Part shown: one piece after another, positions 1-8,910 of the stretch
Position numbering within the stretch: position 1 is the stretch's first letter
Layout of the letters: every line of letters starts with the position of its first letter
DNA from: Alicyclobacillus fastidiosus
Lineage (GTDB): Bacteria; Bacillota; Bacilli; Alicyclobacillales; Alicyclobacillaceae
Direction: 5' to 3'
Assembly (NCBI RefSeq): GCF_026651875.1
Contig: NZ_CP104068.1
Coordinates: 1-64,000 of the forward strand
DNA length: 64,000 nt
The notes under the pieces: generated by a model
Databases searched by the model: none
Seen by the model: the letters and a program-made list of their open reading frames with translations, nothing else
Told to the model about the DNA's origin: nothing
Translations under genes and position numbers: made by a program

Positions 1-158
1 ACACAATCTAGTTTTGTATGATTCGATATGAGCCTGCAATCCCGTGCTACGAAAGGGATTTTTCAACATTTCATAAGTTCTACTTTATTTGTTCTCCGAA
101 CACATCATACTTATCGTATAATATCATATAATAAGTATCGTTCGACGGAGGGTCACTT

Positions 159-725
159 TTGGAATTTGTTCAGCCTATTCGCGAGAAGAAACAAATTGAT
201 TCCATGAAAAAAATTCTAAAGGCCACAAACTTGAGAGATCATTGTTTGTTCATATTAGGGATTAACTCTGGCCTTCGAATTAGTGACTTACTGAAATTGA
301 ACATTCATGACGTGATGGATGACCGAGGTCGAGTAAGAGACCGCATTTCTATTCGGGAAACCAAAACAGGGAAAAGCAAAGACTTTCCGGTTGGGGATAC
401 AGCACGTAAAGCCATCATGGAGTATTTGAGCACTCGTACCTATACATTGAATGATCCCCTCTTTTTGTCCAGGAAGGGACGGCAAGCGTTGAAGAGACAG
501 CAAGCCTATAAGATCATTAATGATGCGGCTAGAGCAGTAGGGATTAAGGAGAACATTGGAACACATACCCTTCGGAAGACTTTTGGGTATCATGCGTACC
601 AATCTGGTGTGAGTCTGGCTGTTCTGCAGAAGCTATTCAACCACTCTGCCCCAAGTGTCACCCTGTCGTACATCGGTATTACACAGGACGAATTGGATGA
701 AGTGTATCTGAATTTGAATTTGTAA
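159..725 (+). CDS. tyrosine recombinase (XerC/phage integrase family)
   Basis: Site-specific recombinase that would cut and rejoin DNA through a 3'-phosphotyrosine, resolving plasmid dimers or integrating the element. The full catalytic set is visible: Arg in GLRISDLL, Lys in TKTGKS, HTLR near residue 136, His in FNHS and the nucleophile Tyr in SYIG. At 188 aa it is almost only the catalytic domain and lacks the N-terminal core-binding domain of XerC/D, like other short plasmid integrases. The start is TTG, supported by GGAGGG about seven bases upstream. It stands alone; an AT-rich stretch with a TATAAT-like box at 117-122 lies ahead. No attachment site was recognised. Family call is firm, biological target unknown. 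Confidence 0.88.
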   Translation: MEFVQPIREKKQIDSMKKILKATNLRDHCLFILGINSGLRISDLLKLNIHDVMDDRGRVRDRISIRETKTGKSKDFPVGDTARKAIMEYLSTRTYTLNDPLFLSRKGRQALKRQQAYKIINDAARAVGIKENIGTHTLRKTFGYHAYQSGVSLAVLQKLFNHSAPSVTLSYIGITQDELDEVYLNLNL

Positions 726-826
726 TCATATATTTATGCGGTTTTATATTCCTTTTATTGACATAAATATAAATTGGAGATTGCGTAGCCCCTAGTTTGT
801 CCTGGTCTCCGTCCACGTCTAGATCG

Positions 827-862
827 AATTGTTAACCTGATATACAATATAGGTTAACAATT
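827..862. promoter_or_regulatory. BirA-type biotin operator
   Basis: Perfect inverted repeat with 11-bp arms, AATTGTTAACC and GGTTAACAATT, separated by 14 bp, just before bioB. This is the known Firmicute biotin operator pattern bound by BirA with biotinyl-AMP. A TACAAT box (843-848) lies inside the spacer, so binding would block transcription of the bio operon. A host BirA with a DNA-binding domain is assumed; none is encoded in the window. Confidence 0.9.
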
Positions 863-892
863 ACTCTGGAGGGATGAGTCATTTCACACATA

Positions 893-1879
893 GTGACTGC
901 CAGGAGTTGGTCGGACGTTGCCCAACGTGTCACGCAAGGATATGAAATTTCCAGGAAGGAAGCGTTGGAAATCCTGCGTGAACCAGATGAACGGGTGCTG
1001 GACCTTCTTAGCGCCGCCTTTATCATTCGGCGCAAGTACTTCGGGACCAAAATGAAACTGAATATGATTGTAAATGCGAAGTCTGGAATATGTCCGGAGG
1101 ATTGCTTCTACTGCTCCCAGTCGGCCATTTCAGATGCCACCATCGAAAAATACCCCCTGCTGTCCAAAGAAACCATCCTGGCCGGGGCACAAGAGGCGCA
1201 GCGCCGCAAGGCTGGTACATATTGCATCGTGATGTCCGGGAGGCGGCCGTCGGATCGCGAAGTAGAGCAAGTGGCGGATGCCGTCCGGGAGATCCGGTCT
1301 ACGAGTGATTTGAAAATCTGCTGCTGCCTTGGCTTTTTGAGTCCGGAACACGCCGACAAACTGGCCGACGCCGGGGTGCACCGTTACAACCACAACCTCA
1401 ATACCAGCCGTGAAAACTATGAAAATATCTGCACCACGCATACCTATGCAGACCGGGTGGATACGGTCGACAGGGTGAAGGATGTGGGGATTTCTCCGTG
1501 CTCGGGTGTCATCTTTGGCATGGGCGAAACAGACGAAGGGCGTGTGGATATGGCCTTCTCGTTGAAGGCGCTCGGTGCGGAATCCATCCCCTGCAATTTT
1601 CTGAACCCCATTGAAGGAACCTTGCTAGCGGGTCGACGGGAACTCACCCCCAATATGTGCCTGAAAATCCTGGCCATGATACGCTTCGTGAATCCGTCCA
1701 AGGAGATTAGGATTGCCGGCGGCCGCGAGGTGAATCTGCGATCCCTGCAACCGCTCGGCCTGTACGTGGCAAACTCCATCTTCGTCGGCGACTATCTCAC
1801 GACGGAAGGGCAGTTGCCGGAGGCGGATTGGAAGATGATTCAGGATCTCGGATTTGAAATTGAAGAATCGGCCCTGTAA
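893..1879 (+). CDS. bioB: biotin synthase
   Basis: Radical-SAM enzyme that inserts sulfur into dethiobiotin, the last step of biotin synthesis. The CxxxCxxC cluster motif is visible in CPEDCFYCSQ, and the family motifs YNHNLNTS and NFLNPIEGT are present. About 328 aa, a normal length. First gene of bioBAFDW, directly behind the BirA operator. The GTG at 893 lies 19 bases after the GGAGGG at 868-873. An in-frame ATT at 881 has better spacing (seven bases), so the true start may be a non-standard ATT, adding four residues. Confidence 0.96.
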   Translation: MTARSWSDVAQRVTQGYEISRKEALEILREPDERVLDLLSAAFIIRRKYFGTKMKLNMIVNAKSGICPEDCFYCSQSAISDATIEKYPLLSKETILAGAQEAQRRKAGTYCIVMSGRRPSDREVEQVADAVREIRSTSDLKICCCLGFLSPEHADKLADAGVHRYNHNLNTSRENYENICTTHTYADRVDTVDRVKDVGISPCSGVIFGMGETDEGRVDMAFSLKALGAESIPCNFLNPIEGTLLAGRRELTPNMCLKILAMIRFVNPSKEIRIAGGREVNLRSLQPLGLYVANSIFVGDYLTTEGQLPEADWKMIQDLGFEIEESAL

Positions 1880-1990
1880 GGACAGCAGGCGTTGCGATTC
1901 GCGTGCAATCTGAACATTGGTTAGCTTGAACTCTCCAGCACTGTTGGCTGGAGTGAATGGCAGCGGTACGTGATCGAAGGGGGAATGTTA

Positions 1991-3379
1991 GTGGCCCATC
2001 AAGGCATGACCTATGAAGAACTGTATGAAAAGAACCGTCGGTACCTGTGGAACCCGTTTACACAAATGAAGGAATATTTAGCGGACGAACCGGTGATTAT
2101 CGAGAGCGGCTATGGTTGCCGATTGCGCGATGTGAAAGGGAACGAGTACTGGGACGGAGTCTCTTCGGTCTGGCTGAATATCCATGGCCACCAGGTGCCC
2201 GAATTGGATGCAGCGATTCGGGAACAATTGAACTCGATTGCTCACTCTACGTTGCTCGGGATGGGAAACGTCCCGGCTATCCTGTTGGCCGAGAAGTTGG
2301 TCACGATTGTGCCGCGCGGACTGGGCAAAGTGTTTTATTCGGATTCGGGTGCGGAGGCCGTCGAGATCGCGCTGAAAATGGCCTTCCAGTACTGGAAGAA
2401 CCGCGGGGTGGATGGAAAGACCACGTTTGTCACGATGCGCGAGGCGTATCACGGGGATACAGTGGGTGCTGTCTCGGTAGGTTCCATCGACTTGTTCCAT
2501 CAGGTGTATGCGCCATTGCTGTTCCCATCTCTGAAAATTCCGTTTCCCAACCCCTATCGGAACCCGTATGGAGAGTCGGTCGAAGATGTAGTGAACGGTT
2601 CTCTGCGTGCGGTGGAAGAAGTTTTTCAGAAGCAGGGCGACCAAATTGCCGCGATGATTGTGGAACCGGTGCAAGGAGCGGGCGGCATGGTGCCGATGCC
2701 CTCGGGGTATCTGCGCGAGTTGCGGAACCTGTGCTCAGCCTATCACATCTTATTGATTGTGGACGAAGTGGCCACTGGATTTGGGCGGACCGGCAAGATG
2801 TTTGCCTGTGAACACGATGGGATTACCCCGGACATTTTAGCAGTCGCGAAAGGAATCACCGGGGGATATTTGCCGGTTGCTGCAACCTTGACCACCGACG
2901 AGATCTACGACGCTTTTTACGCGGATTACCACGAATTCAAAACACTGTACCACGGCCATTCATACACCGGGAACCAGTTAGGGTGTGCGGTGGCGCTGGA
3001 AAATCTGAAGCTATTTGAACAGAGAAATCTGGTGGCGGAGGTCGAACAGAAGGCGGCAGAACTCCATCACTACCTGGATCCGATTCGCTCTCTATCACAC
3101 GTCGGGGATGTGCGGCAAAGCGGATTTATGGTGGGGATTGAGTTGGTCGCGGATAAGGCAACAAAACAGCCCTTCCCGTTGCAACAGCGGACGGGGGTCC
3201 GGGTCGCCAGAAGGTGCCGCGAACTCGGGATGTTGCTCAGGCCGTTGACTGATGTGATGGTTTTTATGCCTCCGCTAGCCGCGAAACTGGAAGAGTTGAA
3301 AGATATGACGTCCATTCTGTACCAAGCCATCGCCGAAGTGACGGAGGATCATCAGACGCGGGTGGCTGAAAGCAGATGA
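1991..3379 (+). CDS. bioA: adenosylmethionine--8-amino-7-oxononanoate aminotransferase
   Basis: PLP-dependent class III aminotransferase converting KAPA to DAPA. Visible: WNPFTQMKEY near the N-terminus, typical of BioA; the DSGAEAVEIALK cofactor region; DEVATGFGRTG; and the Schiff-base lysine in AVAKGITGGYLP. An open frame exists from GTG 1970, but AAGGGGG at 1977-1983 sits seven bases before GTG 1991, so 1991 is preferred (about 462 aa). Overlaps bioF by four bases (ATGA), indicating translational coupling. Some Bacillus homologues (BioK) use lysine rather than SAM as amino donor; the sequence alone does not settle which applies here. Confidence 0.94.
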   Translation: MAHQGMTYEELYEKNRRYLWNPFTQMKEYLADEPVIIESGYGCRLRDVKGNEYWDGVSSVWLNIHGHQVPELDAAIREQLNSIAHSTLLGMGNVPAILLAEKLVTIVPRGLGKVFYSDSGAEAVEIALKMAFQYWKNRGVDGKTTFVTMREAYHGDTVGAVSVGSIDLFHQVYAPLLFPSLKIPFPNPYRNPYGESVEDVVNGSLRAVEEVFQKQGDQIAAMIVEPVQGAGGMVPMPSGYLRELRNLCSAYHILLIVDEVATGFGRTGKMFACEHDGITPDILAVAKGITGGYLPVAATLTTDEIYDAFYADYHEFKTLYHGHSYTGNQLGCAVALENLKLFEQRNLVAEVEQKAAELHHYLDPIRSLSHVGDVRQSGFMVGIELVADKATKQPFPLQQRTGVRVARRCRELGMLLRPLTDVMVFMPPLAAKLEELKDMTSILYQAIAEVTEDHQTRVAESR

Positions 3380-4548
3380 AACGGTTTCAGGACAAACTGA
3401 GTCAGTTGAAAGAGGCCGGGCTGCATCGCCGTCTGCGCACGATGAGCAGTGCTTCTGCGCCACGGGTTCAAGTGGATGGACGCTGGTTGGTAATGTGCGC
3501 GGCCAACAACTACCTGGGCTTGGTCGATGACGAGCGTGTGCGGGCGGCGGCGGTGGATGCGATTGTGCGGTACGGGACGGGATCCTCGGGATCTCGACTG
3601 ATTACGGGGACGACAGACCTGCATGTGCGACTGGAGGCGGCCATCGCCGCGTTCAAGCAAACCGAAGCGGCGCTTGTATTCAACAACGGGTACATGGCGA
3701 ACATGGCGGCACTTTCCTCTCTGGTCGGAACGGGAGATGTGATTTTTTCCGACGAACTGAACCACGCGAGTATCATTGACGGGTGTCGCCAATCGAAAGC
3801 ATCGGTGGTGGTCTACCGCCACAACGATATGAATGACTTGCGCCGAAAGTTGGAGGATACTCCGGCCTCCGGGCAGCGGCTGATTGTCACGGATGGGGTC
3901 TTCTCGATGGACGGGGATCTGGCAAACCTGCCGGCCATCGTCGATGTCGCCGACACCTACGAAGCTTGGGTGATGGTGGATGATGCCCATGCGACGGGCG
4001 TATTCGGCCAACACGGAGGCGGCACCGCGGACTACTACGGAATACAGGCTGAGCGGATTGCGATTCAGGTGGGAACGTTGTCCAAGGCCATCGGATCAGA
4101 AGGCGGGTTTATTGCGGGATCGCGTGTGCTCATCGACTACCTGGTCAACTGTGCGCGGCCATTCGTCTTTTCCACGGCGCTGTCGCCACCCGTTCTGGCT
4201 GCGGCCATGCGGGCCATCGAGATTATCCAGACTGAAGGCGCTCGGCGGGATCACCTGCACGCATTGACGAAGCGACTTCGCCGCGGTCTTTTGGATGCGG
4301 GGTTTGAGGTTCTACCGGGGACAGCGCCTATCATCCCCATCATTCTTGGTGATCCGCTGCACACGCTGGAATTCAGCCGACGCCTGGAAGAGAACGGGGT
4401 GTTTGCCACGGCCATTCGCCCGCCCACGGTACCGCCGGGGACTTCGCGGATTCGATTCACGCTGATGGCAACCCACACAGACGATGACATTGAACACATT
4501 ATCCAGGCTTGTATCGCAGCAGGGCGGGGATTAGGGGTGATTTCGTGA
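3376..4548 (+). CDS. bioF: 8-amino-7-oxononanoate synthase
   Basis: PLP enzyme of the alpha-oxoamine synthase family that condenses pimeloyl-CoA with alanine to KAPA. Motifs seen: GSGSSGSRLITG-like region near residue 75, FNNGYMANMA, the MVDDAHATGVFG aspartate/histidine motif, and the PLP lysine in GTLSKAIGSEGG. Length 390 aa fits the family. The closest alternative is glycine C-acetyltransferase (Kbl), but the position between bioA and bioD argues for BioF. It overlaps its neighbours by four bases on each side. Confidence 0.94.
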   Translation: MKRFQDKLSQLKEAGLHRRLRTMSSASAPRVQVDGRWLVMCAANNYLGLVDDERVRAAAVDAIVRYGTGSSGSRLITGTTDLHVRLEAAIAAFKQTEAALVFNNGYMANMAALSSLVGTGDVIFSDELNHASIIDGCRQSKASVVVYRHNDMNDLRRKLEDTPASGQRLIVTDGVFSMDGDLANLPAIVDVADTYEAWVMVDDAHATGVFGQHGGGTADYYGIQAERIAIQVGTLSKAIGSEGGFIAGSRVLIDYLVNCARPFVFSTALSPPVLAAAMRAIEIIQTEGARRDHLHALTKRLRRGLLDAGFEVLPGTAPIIPIILGDPLHTLEFSRRLEENGVFATAIRPPTVPPGTSRIRFTLMATHTDDDIEHIIQACIAAGRGLGVIS

Positions 4549-5246
4549 GTGGGTTATTCATCACGGCGACAGACACAGAGGTTGGCAAAACACTGGTGGC
4601 CGGCGGGATTGCGGCGGTGCTGAGAGCGAGAGGGATCGACATCGGGATGTTTAAGCCGATACAGAGTGGCAATCTGGCCATCGATCCGGAGGGGGACGCG
4701 GCCCGGTTAAAGTCTCTCAGCCGCGTCGATGACGAGTTGGAGGCCATTTGCCCCTTTTCCTATGAGGAGCCGCTCGCGCCGCGATTGGCGATGGAACGAG
4801 CCGGGCAAAAGGTCACCTTACATGATATTGTGAGTCACTACGACACGTTGAGAAAGCGGCACAGGCATTGGATCGTGGAGGGGGCGGGAGGATTGGTCGT
4901 GCCCTACACATCGGATGCGATGGTGGTCGATTGCGCCAAAGTGATGAACCTACCGGTGATAGTTGTGACCGGGCCGGACCTAGGTACGGTCAACCACACG
5001 GCACTCACCGTCGCCTATGCACAATCTCAGGGTTTGCAGGTGAGTGGGATTATCGTCAACGGCTACGGGCGCCGGCAACCCGTCGGCGTCGCGGAACAAC
5101 ATAATCCAGAGATGATTCGCGAGGTCACGGGCATCGATGTGCTGGGTGTGGTTCCATGGCTGGGATCGAACCCGACGGCGTCCGCTATTACCCAAGCCGT
5201 GTCGGACAGCGTGGCTCTGGATAAAATCGAACAGTTGCTTGGATAG
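4545..5246 (+). CDS. bioD: dethiobiotin synthetase
   Basis: ATP-dependent carboxylase closing the ureido ring of DAPA to form dethiobiotin. The N-terminal P-loop ITATDTEVGKT and the downstream EGAGGLVVPY motif are diagnostic. The frame is open from 4509, but GTG at 4545 fits family length (233 aa), places the P-loop at the start, overlaps the bioF stop by four bases and is preceded by AGGGGTG. Followed after about 65 bases by bioW. Confidence 0.95.
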   Translation: MSGLFITATDTEVGKTLVAGGIAAVLRARGIDIGMFKPIQSGNLAIDPEGDAARLKSLSRVDDELEAICPFSYEEPLAPRLAMERAGQKVTLHDIVSHYDTLRKRHRHWIVEGAGGLVVPYTSDAMVVDCAKVMNLPVIVVTGPDLGTVNHTALTVAYAQSQGLQVSGIIVNGYGRRQPVGVAEQHNPEMIREVTGIDVLGVVPWLGSNPTASAITQAVSDSVALDKIEQLLG

Positions 5247-5310
5247 GCGGGTCTGTGGCCACTAAGTGGTCATTTGGGGGCAGCCATACGCCTGTCGGGA
5301 GGTGCGAGAT

Positions 5311-6105
5311 ATGAGTTTATTTAGCGTACGCATGCGTTCCTCCAGAGAGGAACAGGGCACGCCTGTACATATTTCCGGTGTGGAGCGAATCGTGGCAGAA
5401 ACCGACCTAGAGCGTGTGGCCGCCACGTTCGTGCAGCGTGCCATGCAGCACAAGAACGGGACCCCGGATTTCGTAAACTTGTCCATTGAGCGCGTGTGTC
5501 CGGAGGAAATCATGTCGCTAGAAGCGCTGCCGATTCAGACCTGTGATGTGGAAGATGTCGAGGAAGGGCACCGTGCTGCTCACCACCTCCTGTGCGAAGC
5601 GGGAGTATCGTCAGAGTCGGCGAATTTTGCGATCGCGCTGCTAAAAGCAGGTCCGGCACCCGGAGGCCGCGTCATGCGCGGCGCCGTCCTACTGGACGCT
5701 GAACAACCGATTCGAATGGAGCCGGATCCCCATCGTGGGGTGCGCGTTTCCAAACTTGATTGGGAACCGAGTGTTTTGGAAAGCTGGTGCAACGGGATTG
5801 GCCATTTGGGAATCGCACGTCCAAGAGTGTGGGAAGCGATCGCGCTTGCGAGCAAAGTAACCGCACAACCAGAGGTGATCGCAGAATTGTGTTGGTCAGA
5901 CGATCAAAGTTATATAACTGGGTATGTGGCCAGCCAGCAATTTGGTTATGTGCGGGTCACTCATCTTAAACCTTTGGGAAGTTTGATTGGAGGTCGTGTT
6001 TTCTTTATTCGTGCCGGTACGGACATTCAGTCGCTGATTTCCAGGCTTGAGAAACAGCCAGCCTTGGTTGATAGATTGCCCACAAGGCCTTATATTGAAC
6101 TGTAA
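5311..6105 (+). CDS. bioW: 6-carboxyhexanoate--CoA ligase (pimeloyl-CoA synthetase)
   Basis: Activates pimelate to pimeloyl-CoA, the substrate of BioF. Recognised from resemblance to Bacillus BioW: SVRMRSS at the N-terminus, HISGVERI, GVRVSKLDWEP, LASKVTAQPEVIAELCWSDD, and RVFFI near the end. Length about 264 aa is right. ATG 5311 is chosen because GGGAGGT precedes it; an upstream in-frame start at 5266 lacks support. With BioW present, no BioI or BioC-BioH is needed for the pimeloyl moiety if pimelate is supplied. Last gene of the operon, followed by an intrinsic terminator. Confidence 0.93.
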   Translation: MSLFSVRMRSSREEQGTPVHISGVERIVAETDLERVAATFVQRAMQHKNGTPDFVNLSIERVCPEEIMSLEALPIQTCDVEDVEEGHRAAHHLLCEAGVSSESANFAIALLKAGPAPGGRVMRGAVLLDAEQPIRMEPDPHRGVRVSKLDWEPSVLESWCNGIGHLGIARPRVWEAIALASKVTAQPEVIAELCWSDDQSYITGYVASQQFGYVRVTHLKPLGSLIGGRVFFIRAGTDIQSLISRLEKQPALVDRLPTRPYIEL

Positions 6106-6135
6106 ATTTCCTAATAACTCATCCTGCAATATTCA

Positions 6136-6165
6136 GAACGCGGTATATATGAACCGCGTTTTCTT
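6136..6165 (+). terminator. intrinsic terminator after bioW
   Basis: Hairpin AACGCGG / CCGCGTT with a nine-base loop, followed by TTTTCTT, about 30 bases after the bioW stop. Confidence 0.8.
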
Positions 6166-6238
6166 CGTATTTCATACATCAGAGACATTCTTAAAGTAGA
6201 GAAAATTAGCTTTTACTATCCAATAAATGTATTAGCGT

Positions 6239-6532
6239 ATGTTTTCGTTAAAATGTCGGTCCTACTCCCATAAAAACCAGTTCGGAGGTCACCCAGTTTG
6301 GCAGTTTGGAGAATCAGACGATGGAAGTGGTTTTGTTGCGGCACTGTTCGATTACTGGAGGGCAACATCAGTCGTACGAACGATTGTTGAGGATTTCGCA
6401 TCAGGGGATGTGCTTAAGGTCCTACAGTTATTTGAGTATTGGGTACAACACCCAAGCCGCGAAAAACGATTTTTTGACTACGTTACAGAGAACTTACATG
6501 TAACTGAGACTCGTACCCTTGAGTTTTTATAA
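6239..6532 (+). CDS. hypothetical protein, possibly not coding
   Basis: Open frame of 97 codons rich in aromatic and acidic residues (for example FDYWRATSV and VQHPSREKRFFDY). There is no good ribosome site before the ATG; a GGAGGT occurs inside the frame near 6283. A second, shorter frame overlaps it. I do not recognise the protein; it may be a remnant. Confidence 0.3.
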   Translation: MFSLKCRSYSHKNQFGGHPVWQFGESDDGSGFVAALFDYWRATSVVRTIVEDFASGDVLKVLQLFEYWVQHPSREKRFFDYVTENLHVTETRTLEFL

Positions 6533-6836
6533 GTGTTCTTGTGCGTTATGGATGATACAACGGGGCGGGAAGCACAATTTCGCCAACAGAAGAGTGACCA
6601 ACCGGGGGTCATTGGAGCCCCCATTTTATACCCATTTATTTACAATTTTAGCGGTGTAAATCCGCGTTTTGTTGGCGGGACCCCAGCGTGAGAGGAAATC
6701 GCCTTAATCATATGATCAAGGCGACTGCAAAAAAGTAATACAATTTGCGCAGACTGAATGGGTAAGCAACTTTTTGTCGGTAAATACCTTTACCTTCCGG
6801 TTCAATGATCAACCACGGGTAGTGTTTCATATCCCT
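6533..6836. other. non-coding gap with a hairpin
   Basis: About 300 bases with no convincing gene. It holds a strong palindromic hairpin at 6699-6724 (TCGCCTT arm, ATCATATGAT centre) that could end transcription of the minus-strand gene beginning at 8111, although its T-tract is weak. Confidence 0.5.
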
Positions 6837-8111
6837 TTATTCACGAATTAAATAGTTATCCTCCTGCTCGGTAGACGAATAGATTATTGGTACTGACGCA
6901 ATCCCCATTGCCTTCGCAATACTGGCTCGATGACGCCCGTTGGTGTATTCGTTGCCCTCAACATGAATTGCTTCACTTCCTAAGCGAAAACCTAGCCATG
7001 ACTGCACGCGATTAAATAATTCCAGACTGGTCTCATTAAGTGTTTTGCAACTCTGTTCAAATTCCAAGACAAATGTTTCATGTTCGGCTGGAAACAACTG
7101 TTCGAAGCCCCAAAATCCATCCATTCGATAAAGCTCATGGTCATTGAAGTGGTTTAATAACCACATACGTGCTGTCCATGTAAGTGCAGTCCTGCGACAG
7201 CTCAAGCACCCGCTATTTTCTGAGGGGATTTGTTTTGTGTTGTGTGGACATTCGCCACGTCGCGAACTATCGCATCGTTCATCCCCTACACCCCGAAAAA
7301 CCGGATCAGGTAGATCGGATGACGGTACCGTTTTCCGGTATGTTCGATACACTTCCGTCACCACCCCCGGAGGAGAGAAAGAAATTTGCTCAAAATGCGC
7401 GTTTTCGTCAATGATTTGAACCTCTGTGAAATTAGGTTCCCCAAAGTGATATGTGAGGTCGATAAAACGGATTTCTTCAAAGCTTCTGCCCTTACGGTTT
7501 ACTTTAGGTGGGAGGTTCGTCCAATGTTTCACAAATTCCTCGGTAATCCACTCAGCCCCATTGATGACTGATTGACCCCCAATGTATTCGAACACAACTG
7601 TCATTTTCTCCATGACGGGTGGACGATACACAGTCACCCAACACGTTGACATTTCGTATCCGTTTGAAAATGTGGACGGGAACGACAGCATGTCATCATG
7701 TGCGCTCGATAAACGTGCGTTTACGAAATCATTCAATATTTCCCGCCGAATGCTATCCTCACTTACTTGGTGACCCATGGAAACATTACTTTCTTGAAGC
7801 GAATGACAAATGTCTGTTAGAACATTGATCGTGGGTTCAGCTTTGGATGGTCCAAGATAAGGGATTTGCCCGAAGTTACGAAACTTTTCCAGAACATCTT
7901 CTGTCATAGCAAACCGTTGATTATCACTCAACAAAGCGTCTGAGGTGCATTCTAGAACACTCGCGAGAATAGTGGCTTCTTCTTCGGTTAGACGTCGCCG
8001 GTATTCTTCAATTCCATACAATCTAGCCTGGTCAATACCGGTCTTTTGTGACAACTCAGCAATGGTTAACCCTTTGACTTTTCTAAACTCTGAAACCATT
8101 ATGTCTCTCAA
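6837..8111 (-). CDS. HTH regulator with Cys cluster and C-terminal ParB-like motif
   Basis: Unrecognised multi-domain protein of about 424 aa. Residues 8-60 form an XRE-like helix-turn-helix (LTIAELSQKTGIDQARLYGI). A central region has four cysteines within about 40 residues (RCDSSRRGEC ... CLSCRR), possibly a metal site. The C-terminus carries GNEYTNGRHRASIAKAMG followed by VPII, resembling the nucleotide-binding GxxRxxA/G motif of ParB/sulfiredoxin-like folds. The start is placed at TTG 8111 because GGGAGGA lies six bases upstream; ATG 8099 is an alternative. It stands alone on the minus strand. Probably a DNA-binding protein; role unknown. Confidence 0.6.
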   Translation of the reverse strand: MRDIMVSEFRKVKGLTIAELSQKTGIDQARLYGIEEYRRRLTEEEATILASVLECTSDALLSDNQRFAMTEDVLEKFRNFGQIPYLGPSKAEPTINVLTDICHSLQESNVSMGHQVSEDSIRREILNDFVNARLSSAHDDMLSFPSTFSNGYEMSTCWVTVYRPPVMEKMTVVFEYIGGQSVINGAEWITEEFVKHWTNLPPKVNRKGRSFEEIRFIDLTYHFGEPNFTEVQIIDENAHFEQISFSPPGVVTEVYRTYRKTVPSSDLPDPVFRGVGDERCDSSRRGECPHNTKQIPSENSGCLSCRRTALTWTARMWLLNHFNDHELYRMDGFWGFEQLFPAEHETFVLEFEQSCKTLNETSLELFNRVQSWLGFRLGSEAIHVEGNEYTNGRHRASIAKAMGIASVPIIYSSTEQEDNYLIRE

Positions 8112-8221
8112 TTCGGTTCCTCCCAAATACCCAGTTATCCCGAATTTTAATTAGACCCTTGATGTCTGGGTCCTTGTTCTCTGCGAGAAGTCGTATTTCT
8201 ATAGCAATCCTATAGCCTTTG

Positions 8222-8869
8222 TTAATTCGGATGAGTGGATTTTTGAATAGAATCTTGCTCATTCTGCAACATTTTATACACTGGGTCAGAATTCTTCGTG
8301 ACACTCAACCCTTTTAATAATGACTGTAATGCGATATTCTTTTGGCCTAGTTTTTCTTGTGCAATCGCCAAATTAAGCCACCCGTACGAGTATGTTGGCT
8401 GTACTTGCGTGGCCTTTTGATAATAAGGTAAAGCAGCTTTGGGTTGATTCTTGACCCTTAGATATATATTCCCAATGTTGTTATATGGAACTCCATTTTG
8501 GGGGTCAATAGCGATTGCTTTTTCGTAATACTTTATTGCCTCGCTGTATTCGGCGTTCATGTAACAGCTTTGAGCTGCCTTGATTTGTGCCGCTGCGTTA
8601 GATGGTTCTTTCGCAGCCTTTTCCAAGGAGGTTTTATAGGCGGTCGGGCTTTGATACTCCTTTTCAGGGCCAATAGAAAATTTACTTGTCGAGTTATCCG
8701 CAGTTACCTTTGCACTGGCTGCTGTGGTATTTCCATGTGTGGAGTTATCCGCTGTTACCTGGGAACTGGCTGAGGTGGTATTGTTGGAATTGTAAGCTGC
8801 TCCACATCCTGATAATACCGAAACAATGAGAATTGCGGCGCTTGTAACTGTGGACACTCGACTAAGCAT
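8222..8869 (-). CDS. TPR-repeat lipoprotein
   Basis: Exported lipoprotein with a short charged N-terminus, hydrophobic stretch and lipobox VLSGC near residue 22, then a Ser/Thr/Asn-rich linker with a duplicated SSQVTADNSTHG / SAKVTADNSTS segment, then at least three tetratricopeptide repeats (EYSEAIKYYEKAIAIDPQNG, QPKAALPYYQKATQVQP). Such proteins scaffold complexes on the outer face of the membrane. An open frame exists from TTG 8914, but ATG 8869 is preceded by GGGAGATGGAGA and gives a normal signal peptide. It lies just downstream of the G1 peptidase on the same strand and may be co-transcribed. Confidence 0.75.
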   Translation of the reverse strand: MLSRVSTVTSAAILIVSVLSGCGAAYNSNNTTSASSQVTADNSTHGNTTAASAKVTADNSTSKFSIGPEKEYQSPTAYKTSLEKAAKEPSNAAAQIKAAQSCYMNAEYSEAIKYYEKAIAIDPQNGVPYNNIGNIYLRVKNQPKAALPYYQKATQVQPTYSYGWLNLAIAQEKLGQKNIALQSLLKGLSVTKNSDPVYKMLQNEQDSIQKSTHPN

Positions 8870-8910
8870 TCTCCATCTCCCTTTAGACATTTTTATAAAT
8901 AAGTTTGATA

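Noticed and set aside
2078..2674. Long minus-strand frames inside bioA, bioF and bioD
   Set aside because: GC-rich coding DNA gives shadow frames; they lack ribosome sites and the sense strand encodes well-recognised enzymes.
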